Shown here: positions 34,214-42,120 of the stretch, piece by piece
Layout of the letters: the number at the start of each line of letters is the position of its first letter
Position numbering within the stretch: the stretch's first letter is position 1
DNA from: Flavonifractor hominis
GTDB lineage: Bacteria > Bacillota > Clostridia > Oscillospirales > Oscillospiraceae
Length of the DNA stretch: 64,000 nt
Assembly: GCF_040095835.1 (NCBI RefSeq)
Contig: NZ_JBBMFT010000002.1
Span: 186,001 to 250,000 of the forward strand
Direction: 5' to 3'
Made by a program: the position numbers and the translations under genes
Notes under the pieces: model-generated
Database searches by the model: none
Told to the model about the DNA's origin: nothing
Seen by the model: the letters and a program-made list of their open reading frames with translations, nothing else

Positions 34214-35095
34214 TTAGAATACCGCCACTACCGCACCATTATAGTTTTCATCAATAAACGCCTTGACCTCATCGCTGCACAGAGCCGCAGCCAGAGCCTG
34301 GATGGCGGGATCGTCCTCCCGGCCCTCCTCAACCGCCAACACGTTGACATAGGCCTGAGCCGCCTCACCGTCAGCAGACTCCACCGCCAGCGCGTCGTCC
34401 ATGGACAGCCCTGCGTCAATGGCGTAGTTTCCGTTGATTACCGCCATATCCAGATCAGCCAAGCGAAGGGGCAGCTGGGCTGCTTCCATCTCAGAGAACT
34501 GCAGGTTCTTGGGATTGTCTACAATATCGTTGATCGTTGCGGTGATACCGGCATCCTCAGACAGGGTAATCAGCCCCTCCTGCTGGAGTACCAGCAGAGC
34601 GCGGCCCTCGTTGGTGGCATCATTGGGCAGGCCGATGAGCGCACCGTCCGCCAGCTCATCCAAGCTGGTGGTCTTGCCTGCATACAGGCCCATGGGCTCA
34701 TAGTGGACCTCGGCAGCGCTCACCAGATGGGTGCCGTACTCCTCGTTGAAGTCATTCATATAGGTAATGTGCTGGAAGTAGTTGGCGTCCAGAGATCCGT
34801 CCTCCACGGCGTTGTTGGGCTGGACATAGTCGTTGTACTGCGCGATCTCCAGGGTGATGCCCTGCTCGGCCAGGAGGTCCTTCACCACCTCCAGGATCTC
34901 GGCGTGGGGAGCGGGGGTCGCGCCTACTTTGAGGACGGTCCCCTCCAGGGAAGTGGTCTCAGTGGTCGGAGTCTGGGAATCGGCAGGGGCGGGGGTGGAC
35001 GCCGTTCCGGTTCCGGTGCCGCTGCCGTTGCCGCAGCCAGCCAGCAGGCCGAAGGACAGGGCTCCCGCCAGGAGCACAGAGGCAAGCTTCTTCAT
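34214..35095 (-). CDS. metQ: Methionine ABC transporter substrate-binding lipoprotein
   Basis: The 293-residue protein has a lipoprotein signal (lipobox LLAGC, Cys21), a Gly/Ser/Thr linker and a MetQ/NlpA-type binding domain (VLKVGATPAPHAEILEVVKDLL; the YNDYVQPN segment; ANYFQHITYM). GGAG lies upstream of the ATG. It is not directly joined to metI: a terminator, a promoter and a T-box leader separate them, so the binding protein is set separately from the membrane parts. Confidence 0.93.
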   Translation of the reverse strand: MKKLASVLLAGALSFGLLAGCGNGSGTGTGTASTPAPADSQTPTTETTSLEGTVLKVGATPAPHAEILEVVKDLLAEQGITLEIAQYNDYVQPNNAVEDGSLDANYFQHITYMNDFNEEYGTHLVSAAEVHYEPMGLYAGKTTSLDELADGALIGLPNDATNEGRALLVLQQEGLITLSEDAGITATINDIVDNPKNLQFSEMEAAQLPLRLADLDMAVINGNYAIDAGLSMDDALAVESADGEAAQAYVNVLAVEEGREDDPAIQALAAALCSDEVKAFIDENYNGAVVAVF

Positions 35096-35142
35096 GGTAC
35101 ATTTCTCCTTTTCAGTTCATGTTTCTTCCCAAATATGAGCAC

Positions 35143-35436
35143 AAAAAAACGCCCTTGAATCGGATTCAAGGACGAGAGCTTTCGCTTCGTGGTACCACCT
35201 TGCTTCACCCATGCCTCACGGCAAGGGCCTTATGGAGTACAGACATACTCCTGCGCGTTCACGGGCGCACCCGTCGCAGCCTATACGTATGCACGCAGTC
35301 GGTGCGCCGCTCCGAGACCATCTTCACCGAAACCTTCCGTACCCGTTCCCACCAATCCGGGCTCTCTGTGCCGTATCTTAACGGTTACTCTTCTCTTCCT
35401 CGCGTTTGAGGGGCGTTATTCAGTTCCCTTTGGGTT
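35143..35436 (-). promoter_or_regulatory. T-box riboswitch (Met) upstream of metQ
   Basis: The leader has the Stem I signature (AGAGAGCC then TTGGTGGGAA). A probable specifier ATG lies at 35321-35319 (in GTGAAG-ATG-GTCTCGGAG). The T-box sequence AAGGTGGTACCACG (35188-35201) would pair with the uncharged tRNA acceptor end. The terminator CCTTGAAT-CCG-ATTCAAGG with T7 lies at 35143-35173. Uncharged tRNA-Met would favour readthrough. The ATG specifier fits a methionine transporter. Confidence 0.9.
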
Positions 35437-35442
35437 GCACTT

Positions 35443-35471
35443 AGTTTACAACCGTCCGTCCCTCCTGTCAA
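35443..35471 (-). promoter_or_regulatory. Promoter of the metQ T-box transcript
   Basis: TTGACA (35466-35471), 17-bp spacer, TAAACT (35443-35448). Confidence 0.8.
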
Positions 35472-35486
35472 CCAGACATTATGCAT

Positions 35487-35523
35487 AAAAAAACAGACAG
35501 GCAAACCATTCCGTTTGCCTGTC
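35487..35523 (-). terminator. Terminator of metNI
   Basis: A perfect 11-bp stem GACAGGCAAAC/GTTTGCCTGTC followed on the minus strand by TGTTTTTTT, just after the metI stop and before the metQ promoter. Confidence 0.9.
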
Positions 35524-35532
35524 CGAACAATT

Positions 35533-36306
35533 TTACATAGCTCCGGGGGTACGCTTGTCCCGGTTTACCTGCCGGTTAGCCTCCTGACGGCCCTTTTTAC
35601 GGCCGCTTTTGCTGAGACGCCGGTCGCTGCTCACCGCGGTCCGGGTACCGATGGACTGGATGATCTGCACCAGGATGACCAGCACGATCACCGCACCATA
35701 GAGGATGATGGCCTTGTTGCGGTAATAGCCATAGTTAATGGCGGTGGCGCCCAGACCATTGCCGCCGATGATGCCCGCCATAGCGCCGTAACCCAGGATG
35801 GTAATGGTAACGGTGGTTGCGCTGGTAAGTAGGGAGGGCATGGCTTCCGGCAACAGCACTTTACGCACAATCTGGAAGGGAGAAGCGCCCATAGACTCGG
35901 CAGCCTCCAGCACGCCGTGATCCACTTCCCGCAGAGAAGATTCCACCATGCGGGCCACAAAGGGGAACGCCGCGATGACCAGGGGCGGAATCATGGCGTT
36001 GGTACCCACACTGGTACCAAGGATCACTCGGGACAGGGGGATGGCCATGATCATCAGGATCAGGAAGGGCACTGAGCGCAGGATGTTGATAATAAAGTTG
36101 ATGACGCTCATCAGAGGACGGGGCAGAGGCCGCACACCGCCTTGCTCGCCGGTGACCAGCAGGATGCCCAGCGGCAGACCAATGATGTAGGAAAAAATGG
36201 TGGCCAGAACCGTGGAGTACAGGGTGGCCCAGATGTCCCCGGCCATATTGCTCATCAGCACATTCAGCTGTTCCTGTACGTCGGGGCTGCTGAAAAATTC
36301 AAGCAT
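35533..36306 (-). CDS. metI: Methionine ABC transporter permease
   Basis: The 257-residue permease has about five membrane segments and the MetI-type coupling loop (VLEAAESMGASPFQIVRKVLLPEAMPSLL). A basic C-terminal tail follows. The start at 36306 overlaps the metN end by 8 bp and has GGAGGAGGT upstream. The 10-codon longer reading is unsupported. Confidence 0.93.
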   Translation of the reverse strand: MLEFFSSPDVQEQLNVLMSNMAGDIWATLYSTVLATIFSYIIGLPLGILLVTGEQGGVRPLPRPLMSVINFIINILRSVPFLILMIMAIPLSRVILGTSVGTNAMIPPLVIAAFPFVARMVESSLREVDHGVLEAAESMGASPFQIVRKVLLPEAMPSLLTSATTVTITILGYGAMAGIIGGNGLGATAINYGYYRNKAIILYGAVIVLVILVQIIQSIGTRTAVSSDRRLSKSGRKKGRQEANRQVNRDKRTPGAM

Positions 36307-37303
36307 GGTAATCGGGCACCTCCTCCACGGTAACATCCTTCTGGGCTTTCAGATAATTCATGGCCTTGACCGCATCGTTTTTATCCTCGGGCAAACCCAG
36401 CAGCATAGAGCCGAAGGCCTTGCCGTTTACATTGCGGGTGTCGGCCCCCAGGATGTTCACCTTCACGCCGCAGTCGATGGCCAAAGAGGCAATGAGGGGC
36501 TCATAGGAGGAACCGCCGTTGAACACCACCCGTACCACATTGGCCACCGGAAACTGGTCAATGTGAGCCCCTTCGGGGAACACCAGCCGCCGGCCGGCCT
36601 CGCTCTTGGGGTTGGAGAAGACCTCCTCCACCGTACCGGTCTCCACCATGCAGCCATGCTCCAGGATGGCCACCCGGGTACAGATCTCCTCCACCACCGC
36701 CATTTCATGGGTGATAATGACGGCTGTAATGCCCATACGCTTGTTGATATCCTGAATCAGCTTCAGGATGGACCGGGTCGTGGTGGGGTCCAGGGCAGAG
36801 GTAGCCTCGTCACACAGCAGCACCTTGGGGTTGGAAGCCAGGGCCCGGGCAATGGCGATGCGCTGCTTCTGCCCGCCGGAAAGCTGAGCCGGATAAGCGT
36901 TTGCCTTGTCAGGCAGGCCCACGATCTCCAAATATTCCATGGCACGCTTCTTGGCCTCGGCCGCCGGAACGCCGGCAATCTCCATGGGGAAACAGATGTT
37001 TTTCAGACAGGTGCGCTGCATGAGCAGGTTGAACTGCTGAAAGATCATGGCAATGGAGCGGCGTGCCTGCCGCAGCCGGGCAGGCGAGAAGGTCATCAGA
37101 TCCTCTCCGTCTATGAGCACCTGTCCCGCGGTAGGCCGCTCCAGCAGATTGATGCAGCGGACCAGGGTGGACTTACCTGCCCCGCTCATGCCCACAACGC
37201 CGAAAATATCCCCGTCCTGAATGGTCAGGCTGACCTCCTTCAATGCCTGGAAATCACCGTCCGGCGTGGGAAAGGTTTTCGATACCTGTTTGAGTTCAAT
37301 CAC
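36299..37303 (-). CDS. metN: Methionine ABC transporter ATP-binding protein
   Basis: The 334-residue ATPase has Walker A (GMSGAGKSTLVR), Q-loop (MIFQQFNLL), signature LSGGQKQRIAIA and Walker B LLCDEATSAL. A C-terminal NIL domain (about residues 260-334, VVFNGGSSYEPLIASLA) binds methionine and gives transinhibition in the family. The start is GTG at 37303, with AGAGGGG upstream. Confidence 0.94.
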   Translation of the reverse strand: MIELKQVSKTFPTPDGDFQALKEVSLTIQDGDIFGVVGMSGAGKSTLVRCINLLERPTAGQVLIDGEDLMTFSPARLRQARRSIAMIFQQFNLLMQRTCLKNICFPMEIAGVPAAEAKKRAMEYLEIVGLPDKANAYPAQLSGGQKQRIAIARALASNPKVLLCDEATSALDPTTTRSILKLIQDINKRMGITAVIITHEMAVVEEICTRVAILEHGCMVETGTVEEVFSNPKSEAGRRLVFPEGAHIDQFPVANVVRVVFNGGSSYEPLIASLAIDCGVKVNILGADTRNVNGKAFGSMLLGLPEDKNDAVKAMNYLKAQKDVTVEEVPDYHA

Positions 37304-37384
37304 AGAATCGTACCCCTCTAACTTAAAAAATAGTTGGAAAACCGCCCCAATCCAATCAAAAGGGCGGGATTTCGCGTATATGAT

Positions 37385-37413
37385 ATTCTATGCCAACCCT
37401 GTCCCTCTGTCAA
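37385..37413 (-). promoter_or_regulatory. Promoter of metNI
   Basis: TTGACA (37408-37413), 17-bp spacer, TAGAAT (37385-37390). The 75-nt leader has no T-box or SAM riboswitch. It has a short hairpin CCGCCC/GGGCGG (37342-37347 with 37362-37367) followed by TTTT that could be a weak attenuator. Confidence 0.75.
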
Positions 37414-37415
37414 GC

Positions 37416-37454
37416 CAAAAAGCCCCCCGGCGGGCCAAACGGTCCACCGGGGGG
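37416..37454 (-). terminator. Terminator of nifS-iscU
   Basis: The stem CCCCCCGG/CCGGGGGG followed by CTTTTTGG on the minus strand, 12 bp after the iscU stop. Confidence 0.8.
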
Positions 37455-37465
37455 AGACTCGAAAA

Positions 37466-37906
37466 TCAATGTCCGCAGGAGCAGCAGCTGTGCTCCTCAT
37501 CCTCACAGGGCAGCTTCAGGTTGTCGGGTACCTCTCTCCCCTGCCGCTTGTAATAATCGGCCAAGGCGGCCTTGATGGCCTCCTCTGCCAGCACGGAGCA
37601 GTGCATTTTATAGCCGGGCAGTCCATCCAGAGCCTCGGCCACCGCCGCATTGGTCAGGGTCATGGCCTCCCCAATGGTCTTGCCCTTGATCATCTCGGTG
37701 GCCATGGAGGAGGTGGCAATGGCGGAACCGCAGCCAAAGGTCTTGAACTTCACGTCGGTGATGATATCGCCGTCGATCTTCAGATACATCTTCATAATAT
37801 CCCCGCACTTGGGGTTGCCCACCTGGCCCACACCGTCAGCATCAGGGATCTCGCCCACGTTGCGGGGATGCTCAAAGTGGTCCATTACTTTATCGGAATA
37901 CAGCAT
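37466..37906 (-). CDS. iscU: Fe-S cluster assembly scaffold (IscU/NifU-N type)
   Basis: The 146-residue scaffold carries three conserved cysteines, in NPKCGD (about 34), FKTFGCGSAIA (about 59) and KMHCSVLAEEA (about 103). It ends in an unusual Cys/His-rich tail (EDEEHSCCSCGH) that may bind metal. The ATG at 37906 follows AAAGGAG. A long upstream extension of the frame reads nifS out of phase and is not real. It starts 16 bp after nifS and builds clusters from its sulfur. Confidence 0.93.
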   Translation of the reverse strand: MLYSDKVMDHFEHPRNVGEIPDADGVGQVGNPKCGDIMKMYLKIDGDIITDVKFKTFGCGSAIATSSMATEMIKGKTIGEAMTLTNAAVAEALDGLPGYKMHCSVLAEEAIKAALADYYKRQGREVPDNLKLPCEDEEHSCCSCGH

Positions 37907-37922
37907 ATAGAAAACTCCTTTC

Positions 37923-39122
37923 TTATTCCACGTCCCAGGTGGGTTTCTGGGCGGCGGCATCCCACACTGGAGAGAGCTGGCGCAGGTACTCCACGACCCG
38001 GGGCACCTCCTCCAGGATGCGCTCCACGTCAGCCTCGGTGTTCTCCGGCCCCAGGGAGAGCCGCAGGGAACCATGGGCAATGGCGTGGGGCAGGCCGATG
38101 GCCAACAACACATGAGAGGGGTCCAGGGACGCCGAGGAGCAGGCTGAGCCGGAGGAGGCGCAGATCCCCTTGGCGTCCAGGTGGAGCAGCAGGGCTTCTC
38201 CCTCCACCCCTTCAAAAACAAAGGAGGCCGTGCCGGGCAGGCGGTTCACAGGATCACCAGTAAGGCGGGTATAGGGCAGGGCGGTCAACCCTTGAATCAG
38301 CCGGTCCCGCAGGCCGGCCAGGCGGGGAGACTCCACTCCCAGGCGGTCCACTGCCTCCCGCAGAGCGGCGGCCATTCCCACCGCCCCGGGGACATTCTCC
38401 GTACCTGAGCGGCGGCCTCCCTCCTGTCCACCGCCCTGGATCAGGGCAGGCAGCCGGAGGGGCTTCTTCATATAGAGGGCGCCCACCCCCTTGGGCCCAC
38501 CAAACTTATGCCCCGACAGGGAGAGCAGGTCCACATTCCACGCCTGCACATCCACCGGGATGTGCCCTGCCGCCTGGACGGCGTCGGTGTGGAAGAGCAC
38601 CTTGTGGGCCCGGGCAATGGCCCCAATCTCCGCAATGGGCTCCACGGTGCCGATCTCATTGTTGGCAGCCATAATGGAGATCAGGATTGTATCCGGCCGG
38701 ATGGCGGCTTGTACGGCTGCGGGGTCCACCCGTCCCTGCCCGTCCACCGGCAGATAGGTCACTTCATACCCCTGCTTCTCCAGATACTGAGCGGTGTGGA
38801 GCACCGCGTGGTGTTCGATGGCGGAGGTGATGATGTGACCGGTCTTCTTTCCCCGCAGGGCCATTAGCTCGGTCACTCCCCGCAGCGCCCAGTTGTCCGC
38901 TTCGGTACCGCCGGAGGTGAAGTAGATCTCCTCCGGCTGGGCATTCAGGCACTGAGCCACCGTGGCGCGGGCCTGGTCCAGATCAGACTTGGCCTGCTGG
39001 GCAAAGCGATACAGACTGGAAGGGTTTCCATATTCCTGGGTGAAATAGGGCAGCATGGCCTTCAAGGCTGTATCGGTAACGGCCGTGGTGGCCGCATGGT
39101 CGGCATAGATAAACCGGGACAT
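37923..39122 (-). CDS. nifS: Cysteine desulfurase (NifS/IscS type)
   Basis: The 399-residue PLP enzyme removes sulfur from cysteine. Features are YADHAATT at the N-terminus, the HH pair in SAIEHHAVL, Lys206 in SLSGHKFGGPKG (PLP), and the catalytic Cys328 in SSGSACSS. It is followed directly by iscU. Its promoter is perfect consensus and carries the same element as cysK and the Rrf2 gene. The supplied sulfur would serve the ferredoxin and hydrogenase genes nearby, and perhaps selenium delivery (inference). Confidence 0.95.
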   Translation of the reverse strand: MSRFIYADHAATTAVTDTALKAMLPYFTQEYGNPSSLYRFAQQAKSDLDQARATVAQCLNAQPEEIYFTSGGTEADNWALRGVTELMALRGKKTGHIITSAIEHHAVLHTAQYLEKQGYEVTYLPVDGQGRVDPAAVQAAIRPDTILISIMAANNEIGTVEPIAEIGAIARAHKVLFHTDAVQAAGHIPVDVQAWNVDLLSLSGHKFGGPKGVGALYMKKPLRLPALIQGGGQEGGRRSGTENVPGAVGMAAALREAVDRLGVESPRLAGLRDRLIQGLTALPYTRLTGDPVNRLPGTASFVFEGVEGEALLLHLDAKGICASSGSACSSASLDPSHVLLAIGLPHAIAHGSLRLSLGPENTEADVERILEEVPRVVEYLRQLSPVWDAAAQKPTWDVE

Positions 39123-39151
39123 ATGCGTCTCTCCTTTCGGATAAACTCCTT

Positions 39152-39201
39152 AATTCCTATCTGTTTACTATGATTATAGCGACGCATCCCCATTTTGTCA
39201 A
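39152..39201 (-). promoter_or_regulatory. nifS promoter with Rrf2-type operator
   Basis: A perfect consensus TTGACA (39196-39201), 17-bp spacer, TATAAT (39173-39178). The element at 39152-39175 reads AATTCCTAT-N7-ACTATGATT and covers the -10 box and the start point. Such a strong core with an overlapping operator suits repression. Confidence 0.7.
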
Positions 39202-39259
39202 GGCATTTTTGCCTTTTTACACCACTTTCTTAAAAGTTGCTTAAAACGACCTGTTTTCG

Positions 39260-39288
39260 TTGACGCCAGAATACCTGGGTGTTATAGT
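39260..39288 (+). promoter_or_regulatory. Promoter of the AI-2E family gene
   Basis: TTGACG (39260-39265), 17-bp spacer, TATAGT (39283-39288), divergent from the nifS promoter. Confidence 0.75.
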
Positions 39289-39323
39289 GGGCTTACGCAT
39301 CCTGGAAAACGATAGGAGTCGCT

Positions 39324-40436
39324 ATGGATAAAAAGCTGTTTCGGAGTATCCTGCTCATTATTACCTACGCTGTGGTTCTGGTCATCGTCCTGCTGCGGCT
39401 GGATCTCATCGGTCTGGCTCTGATTTGGCTGGTGCGGCTGCTGCGTCCGCTGATCATTGGCTTTGCCATTGCCTTTGTTCTCAACCGGCCCTGTCACTTT
39501 TTCCACCGGCTCTATGACAGGGCGCTATCCCGCACCCCAGCTCAGGGTGCAGCCCGGGGATTGGCGGTACTCACCTCGTATCTGGTGCTCATTGCCGTTA
39601 TCGTTGCCATTTTTTCCTTTGTGCTGCCCAAGCTGGCCGAAAGCGTACAGATCTTTGCCAGCAACCTGAACGGTTATATTGCCAACATTCAGTCGTGGAT
39701 CAATCAACTCATTGCCTATTTTCATTTGGATACACAGGCTCTGGATCTGTCCAATTTGAACGATGTATTGAAAAATCTGCTCAACAGCGTGCTGGGCTTC
39801 CTCTCTGATCTGGGCCCCCATCTGCTGGAGTTTACCAGCAATCTCGTCTCCATCGTGGTAACAGGGGTTTTGTCTCTGGTCTTCTCCATCTATATGCTCT
39901 CCGGGCAGGAGAAACTGCTGGGCCAGTGCCGCCGGGTATTGCGGGCCTATGTTCCTGCCAAGATTGCCGACCCACTTACCGATGTAGTGCACCTGACCGG
40001 GGAAACCTTCACCCGGTTCGTCACCGGGCAGCTTATCGAGGCCTGCATTCTGGGCGGGCTGTGTGCAGCAGGCATGCTGTTTATCCAGCCGGACTACGCC
40101 CCTCTTATCGGCGTCATTATCGGCGCATCGGCCATTATCCCGGTAGCCGGGGCCTATATTGGAGCCATTCTCTCCGCTCTGCTGCTGGTCATGGTCTCTC
40201 CCATCAAGGCTGTGATTTTCCTGGTTTTTCTGGTTATTCTACAGCAAATCGAAGGCAACGTCATCTACCCCAAAGTGGTGGGTTCCTCCATCGGCCTGCC
40301 CGGCATCTGGGTGCTGGCCGCCGTCACGGTGGGCGGCAGTGTGTTGGGACTGGTCGGTGTGGTACTCAGCGTACCGGTCGCCTCGGTACTCTACACCCTG
40401 CTGCGCATGGATGTGCACCGCCGACTGGACACATGA
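39324..40436 (+). CDS. AI-2E family transporter (YdiK/PerM type)
   Basis: The 370-residue protein has about seven to eight membrane segments and a long polar stretch (about 115-175) typical of the family. The conserved late motif is IGASAIIPVAGAYIGAI, then LQQIEGNVIYPKVVGSSIGLPG. Members include an autoinducer-2 exporter and Na+/H+ antiporters, so the substrate is open. AGGAG precedes the ATG. Monocistronic between its promoter and a strong terminator. Confidence 0.9.
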   Translation: MDKKLFRSILLIITYAVVLVIVLLRLDLIGLALIWLVRLLRPLIIGFAIAFVLNRPCHFFHRLYDRALSRTPAQGAARGLAVLTSYLVLIAVIVAIFSFVLPKLAESVQIFASNLNGYIANIQSWINQLIAYFHLDTQALDLSNLNDVLKNLLNSVLGFLSDLGPHLLEFTSNLVSIVVTGVLSLVFSIYMLSGQEKLLGQCRRVLRAYVPAKIADPLTDVVHLTGETFTRFVTGQLIEACILGGLCAAGMLFIQPDYAPLIGVIIGASAIIPVAGAYIGAILSALLLVMVSPIKAVIFLVFLVILQQIEGNVIYPKVVGSSIGLPGIWVLAAVTVGGSVLGLVGVVLSVPVASVLYTLLRMDVHRRLDT

Positions 40437-40438
40437 AC

Positions 40439-40482
40439 GTAAAAAACGGCCCGTGGAGCCATTACTCCACGGGCCGTTTTTT
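40439..40482. terminator. Bidirectional terminator
   Basis: A perfect 18-bp stem (AAAAAACGGCCCGTGGAG with its complement, 6-nt loop) with T6, between the AI-2E gene and the hydrogenase gene. Confidence 0.92.
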
Positions 40483-40495
40483 ATTCGGATACCGT

Positions 40496-41926
40496 TCAGA
40501 CCTGTTTCACCGTCTCCGCCCGCTCAAGGGCCGCGGTGATGGTGCGTCCCTCCGCCTGTTTGGCGTGACGCTCCACATCGCCTTGATTGCGGGGGCTGCG
40601 GATCAGCTGAGCCGGGCCCTGAACACAGCCGCCTTCACAGGCCATACCTTCAATAAAGTTGAAATCACCTGCACCCTTGGCCGCCTTCAGGAAGGCCACC
40701 TTACATGCCTCAAATCCACTGCAGGGCATGGGTTTCACAGCAAATTCGCTGCCCCGTTCCTTCAGTGCCTCCACCACGGCGGCACTGACGCCGCCGCTGC
40801 GGGCAAAGGTACGACCATAGCCGCTGGCTTGATCCAGCTCTCCTTCCTCCAGGGTAACCGGGTCGATGTCCCGGGCCTCGAACATAGCGTAGAGCTCCTC
40901 GAAGGTCAGCGCACAGTCCACCGCACGCATGGTCTTACCCAGCTTGACCTCCATTTTCTTGGCTACGCAGGGCCCGATAAAGATAACCTTGGCGGTGGGG
41001 TCCTGCCGCTTAATGTGGCGGGCCACCATCACCATGGGGGACGGAGTGTCCGAGATGAGGTGCGCCTGCTGGGGGAAGTTTTTCTGCACATAGTCCACAA
41101 AAGCCGGGCAGCAGGAAGAGGCCAACATGCCCTTTTCCTCCAGCTCAGCAGCCTCAGTGCGGGCGGTCATATCCGCACCCAGAGCCACCTCCATCACATC
41201 CTGGAACCCCAGACGCTTAAGGCCGGTAACCACCTGACCCACATTGGCCGGGGCAAACTGCCCGGCGATGGAGGGCGCCACGATGGCATATACATGATAA
41301 CCCCACTTTTCCGCACCCTGAAGCATCTGGATGGCATCTACAATAAAGGATTTATCCATAATGGCGCCGAAGGGACACTGATAGATACACGCACCGCAGG
41401 AGGTACACTTGGTAGGATCAATAAAGGCTTTCTTGTCCTCTCCCATGCTGATAGCGCCAGCCTTGCAGCCCCGCTCGCAGGGGCGGGTCTTTTTCTCAAT
41501 GGCGCCATAAGGACATGCAGCGATACACCGGCCGCAGGTGATGCACTTTTTATGGTCGATGACCGCCTTGTGGTCCACAATCGTAATGGCATCCTTAGGG
41601 CAGGCATGGACGCAGCGGGTAGCGATGCATCCACGGCAGGAGGGGCCCACCGTGATCTCCGTCACGGGGCACTCGTCGCAGGCAATGGGAAGCACCTCCA
41701 CCAAATTGGGATTGGATTTATCCCCGCCCATGGCTACCTTGACCCGCTGGGAGATAATAGCCCGCTCTTTATAAATACAGCAGCGCATCTTGGCTTCCGG
41801 CCCGGGAATAATCCGCTCCGGAATGTCCAGAATACCGCTCTGAAGATCGTCGTCCCAAGCCAGTTTGGCCACCGAACGAAGCACGTCGTTTTTCAGTTCC
41901 TGTACGTTGGTCTCAAACACCCGCAT
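40496..41926 (-). CDS. Group B (monomeric) [FeFe] hydrogenase-like protein
   Basis: A 476-residue protein. A Cys-rich N-terminal half has several [4Fe-4S] motifs (CDECPV, CRGCIATRCVHACP, CITCGRCIAACP, CTSCGACIYQCP). The H-cluster domain has L1 SSCCPAF (271-277), L2 GPCVAKK (318-324) and L3 GMACEGGCVQG (427-437). The L1 and L2 forms differ from the TSCCP and MPC of group A and fit the group B family found in Clostridia. It presumably couples ferredoxin to H2, but activity in this group is less studied. No maturation genes (hydE/F/G) are in the window. AAGGAG precedes the ATG. Confidence 0.88.
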   Translation of the reverse strand: MRVFETNVQELKNDVLRSVAKLAWDDDLQSGILDIPERIIPGPEAKMRCCIYKERAIISQRVKVAMGGDKSNPNLVEVLPIACDECPVTEITVGPSCRGCIATRCVHACPKDAITIVDHKAVIDHKKCITCGRCIAACPYGAIEKKTRPCERGCKAGAISMGEDKKAFIDPTKCTSCGACIYQCPFGAIMDKSFIVDAIQMLQGAEKWGYHVYAIVAPSIAGQFAPANVGQVVTGLKRLGFQDVMEVALGADMTARTEAAELEEKGMLASSCCPAFVDYVQKNFPQQAHLISDTPSPMVMVARHIKRQDPTAKVIFIGPCVAKKMEVKLGKTMRAVDCALTFEELYAMFEARDIDPVTLEEGELDQASGYGRTFARSGGVSAAVVEALKERGSEFAVKPMPCSGFEACKVAFLKAAKGAGDFNFIEGMACEGGCVQGPAQLIRSPRNQGDVERHAKQAEGRTITAALERAETVKQV

Positions 41927-41967
41927 AGCCTATGCTCCTTTTCGTACACACAAAATTTCACGCCTTC

Positions 41968-41997
41968 ATCATAACCGCTGCCTCTGCGCCCTGTCAA
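41968..41997 (-). promoter_or_regulatory. Promoter of the hydrogenase gene
   Basis: TTGACA (41992-41997), 18-bp spacer, TATGAT (41968-41973). Confidence 0.7.
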
Positions 41998-42080
41998 CTG
42001 CCATTATTCCTTGTCTTGCACCCTTTGCCCCTTCTTTTTCTGAAAACCCAAAAGTTTATTCCCATTCTCTTCCCAAAATA

Positions 42081-42089
42081 TGCTATACT
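42081..42089 (+). promoter_or_regulatory. Extended -10 promoter of the selA-selB-selC operon
   Basis: TGC-TATACT (TATACT at 42084-42089), an extended -10 element about 30 bp before selA. No good -35 box is visible. Confidence 0.5.
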
Positions 42090-42120
42090 TTGGACAATCA
42101 CATCTGCTGGAGGTCTCGCT

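Noticed and set aside
37304..37384. SAM riboswitch upstream of metN
   Set aside because: The 75-nt leader has no S-box elements. The methionine control visible in this locus is the T-box before metQ.
37907..38221. 105-codon upstream extension of iscU
   Set aside because: It lies within nifS in another frame. IscU starts at 37906 behind AAAGGAG.
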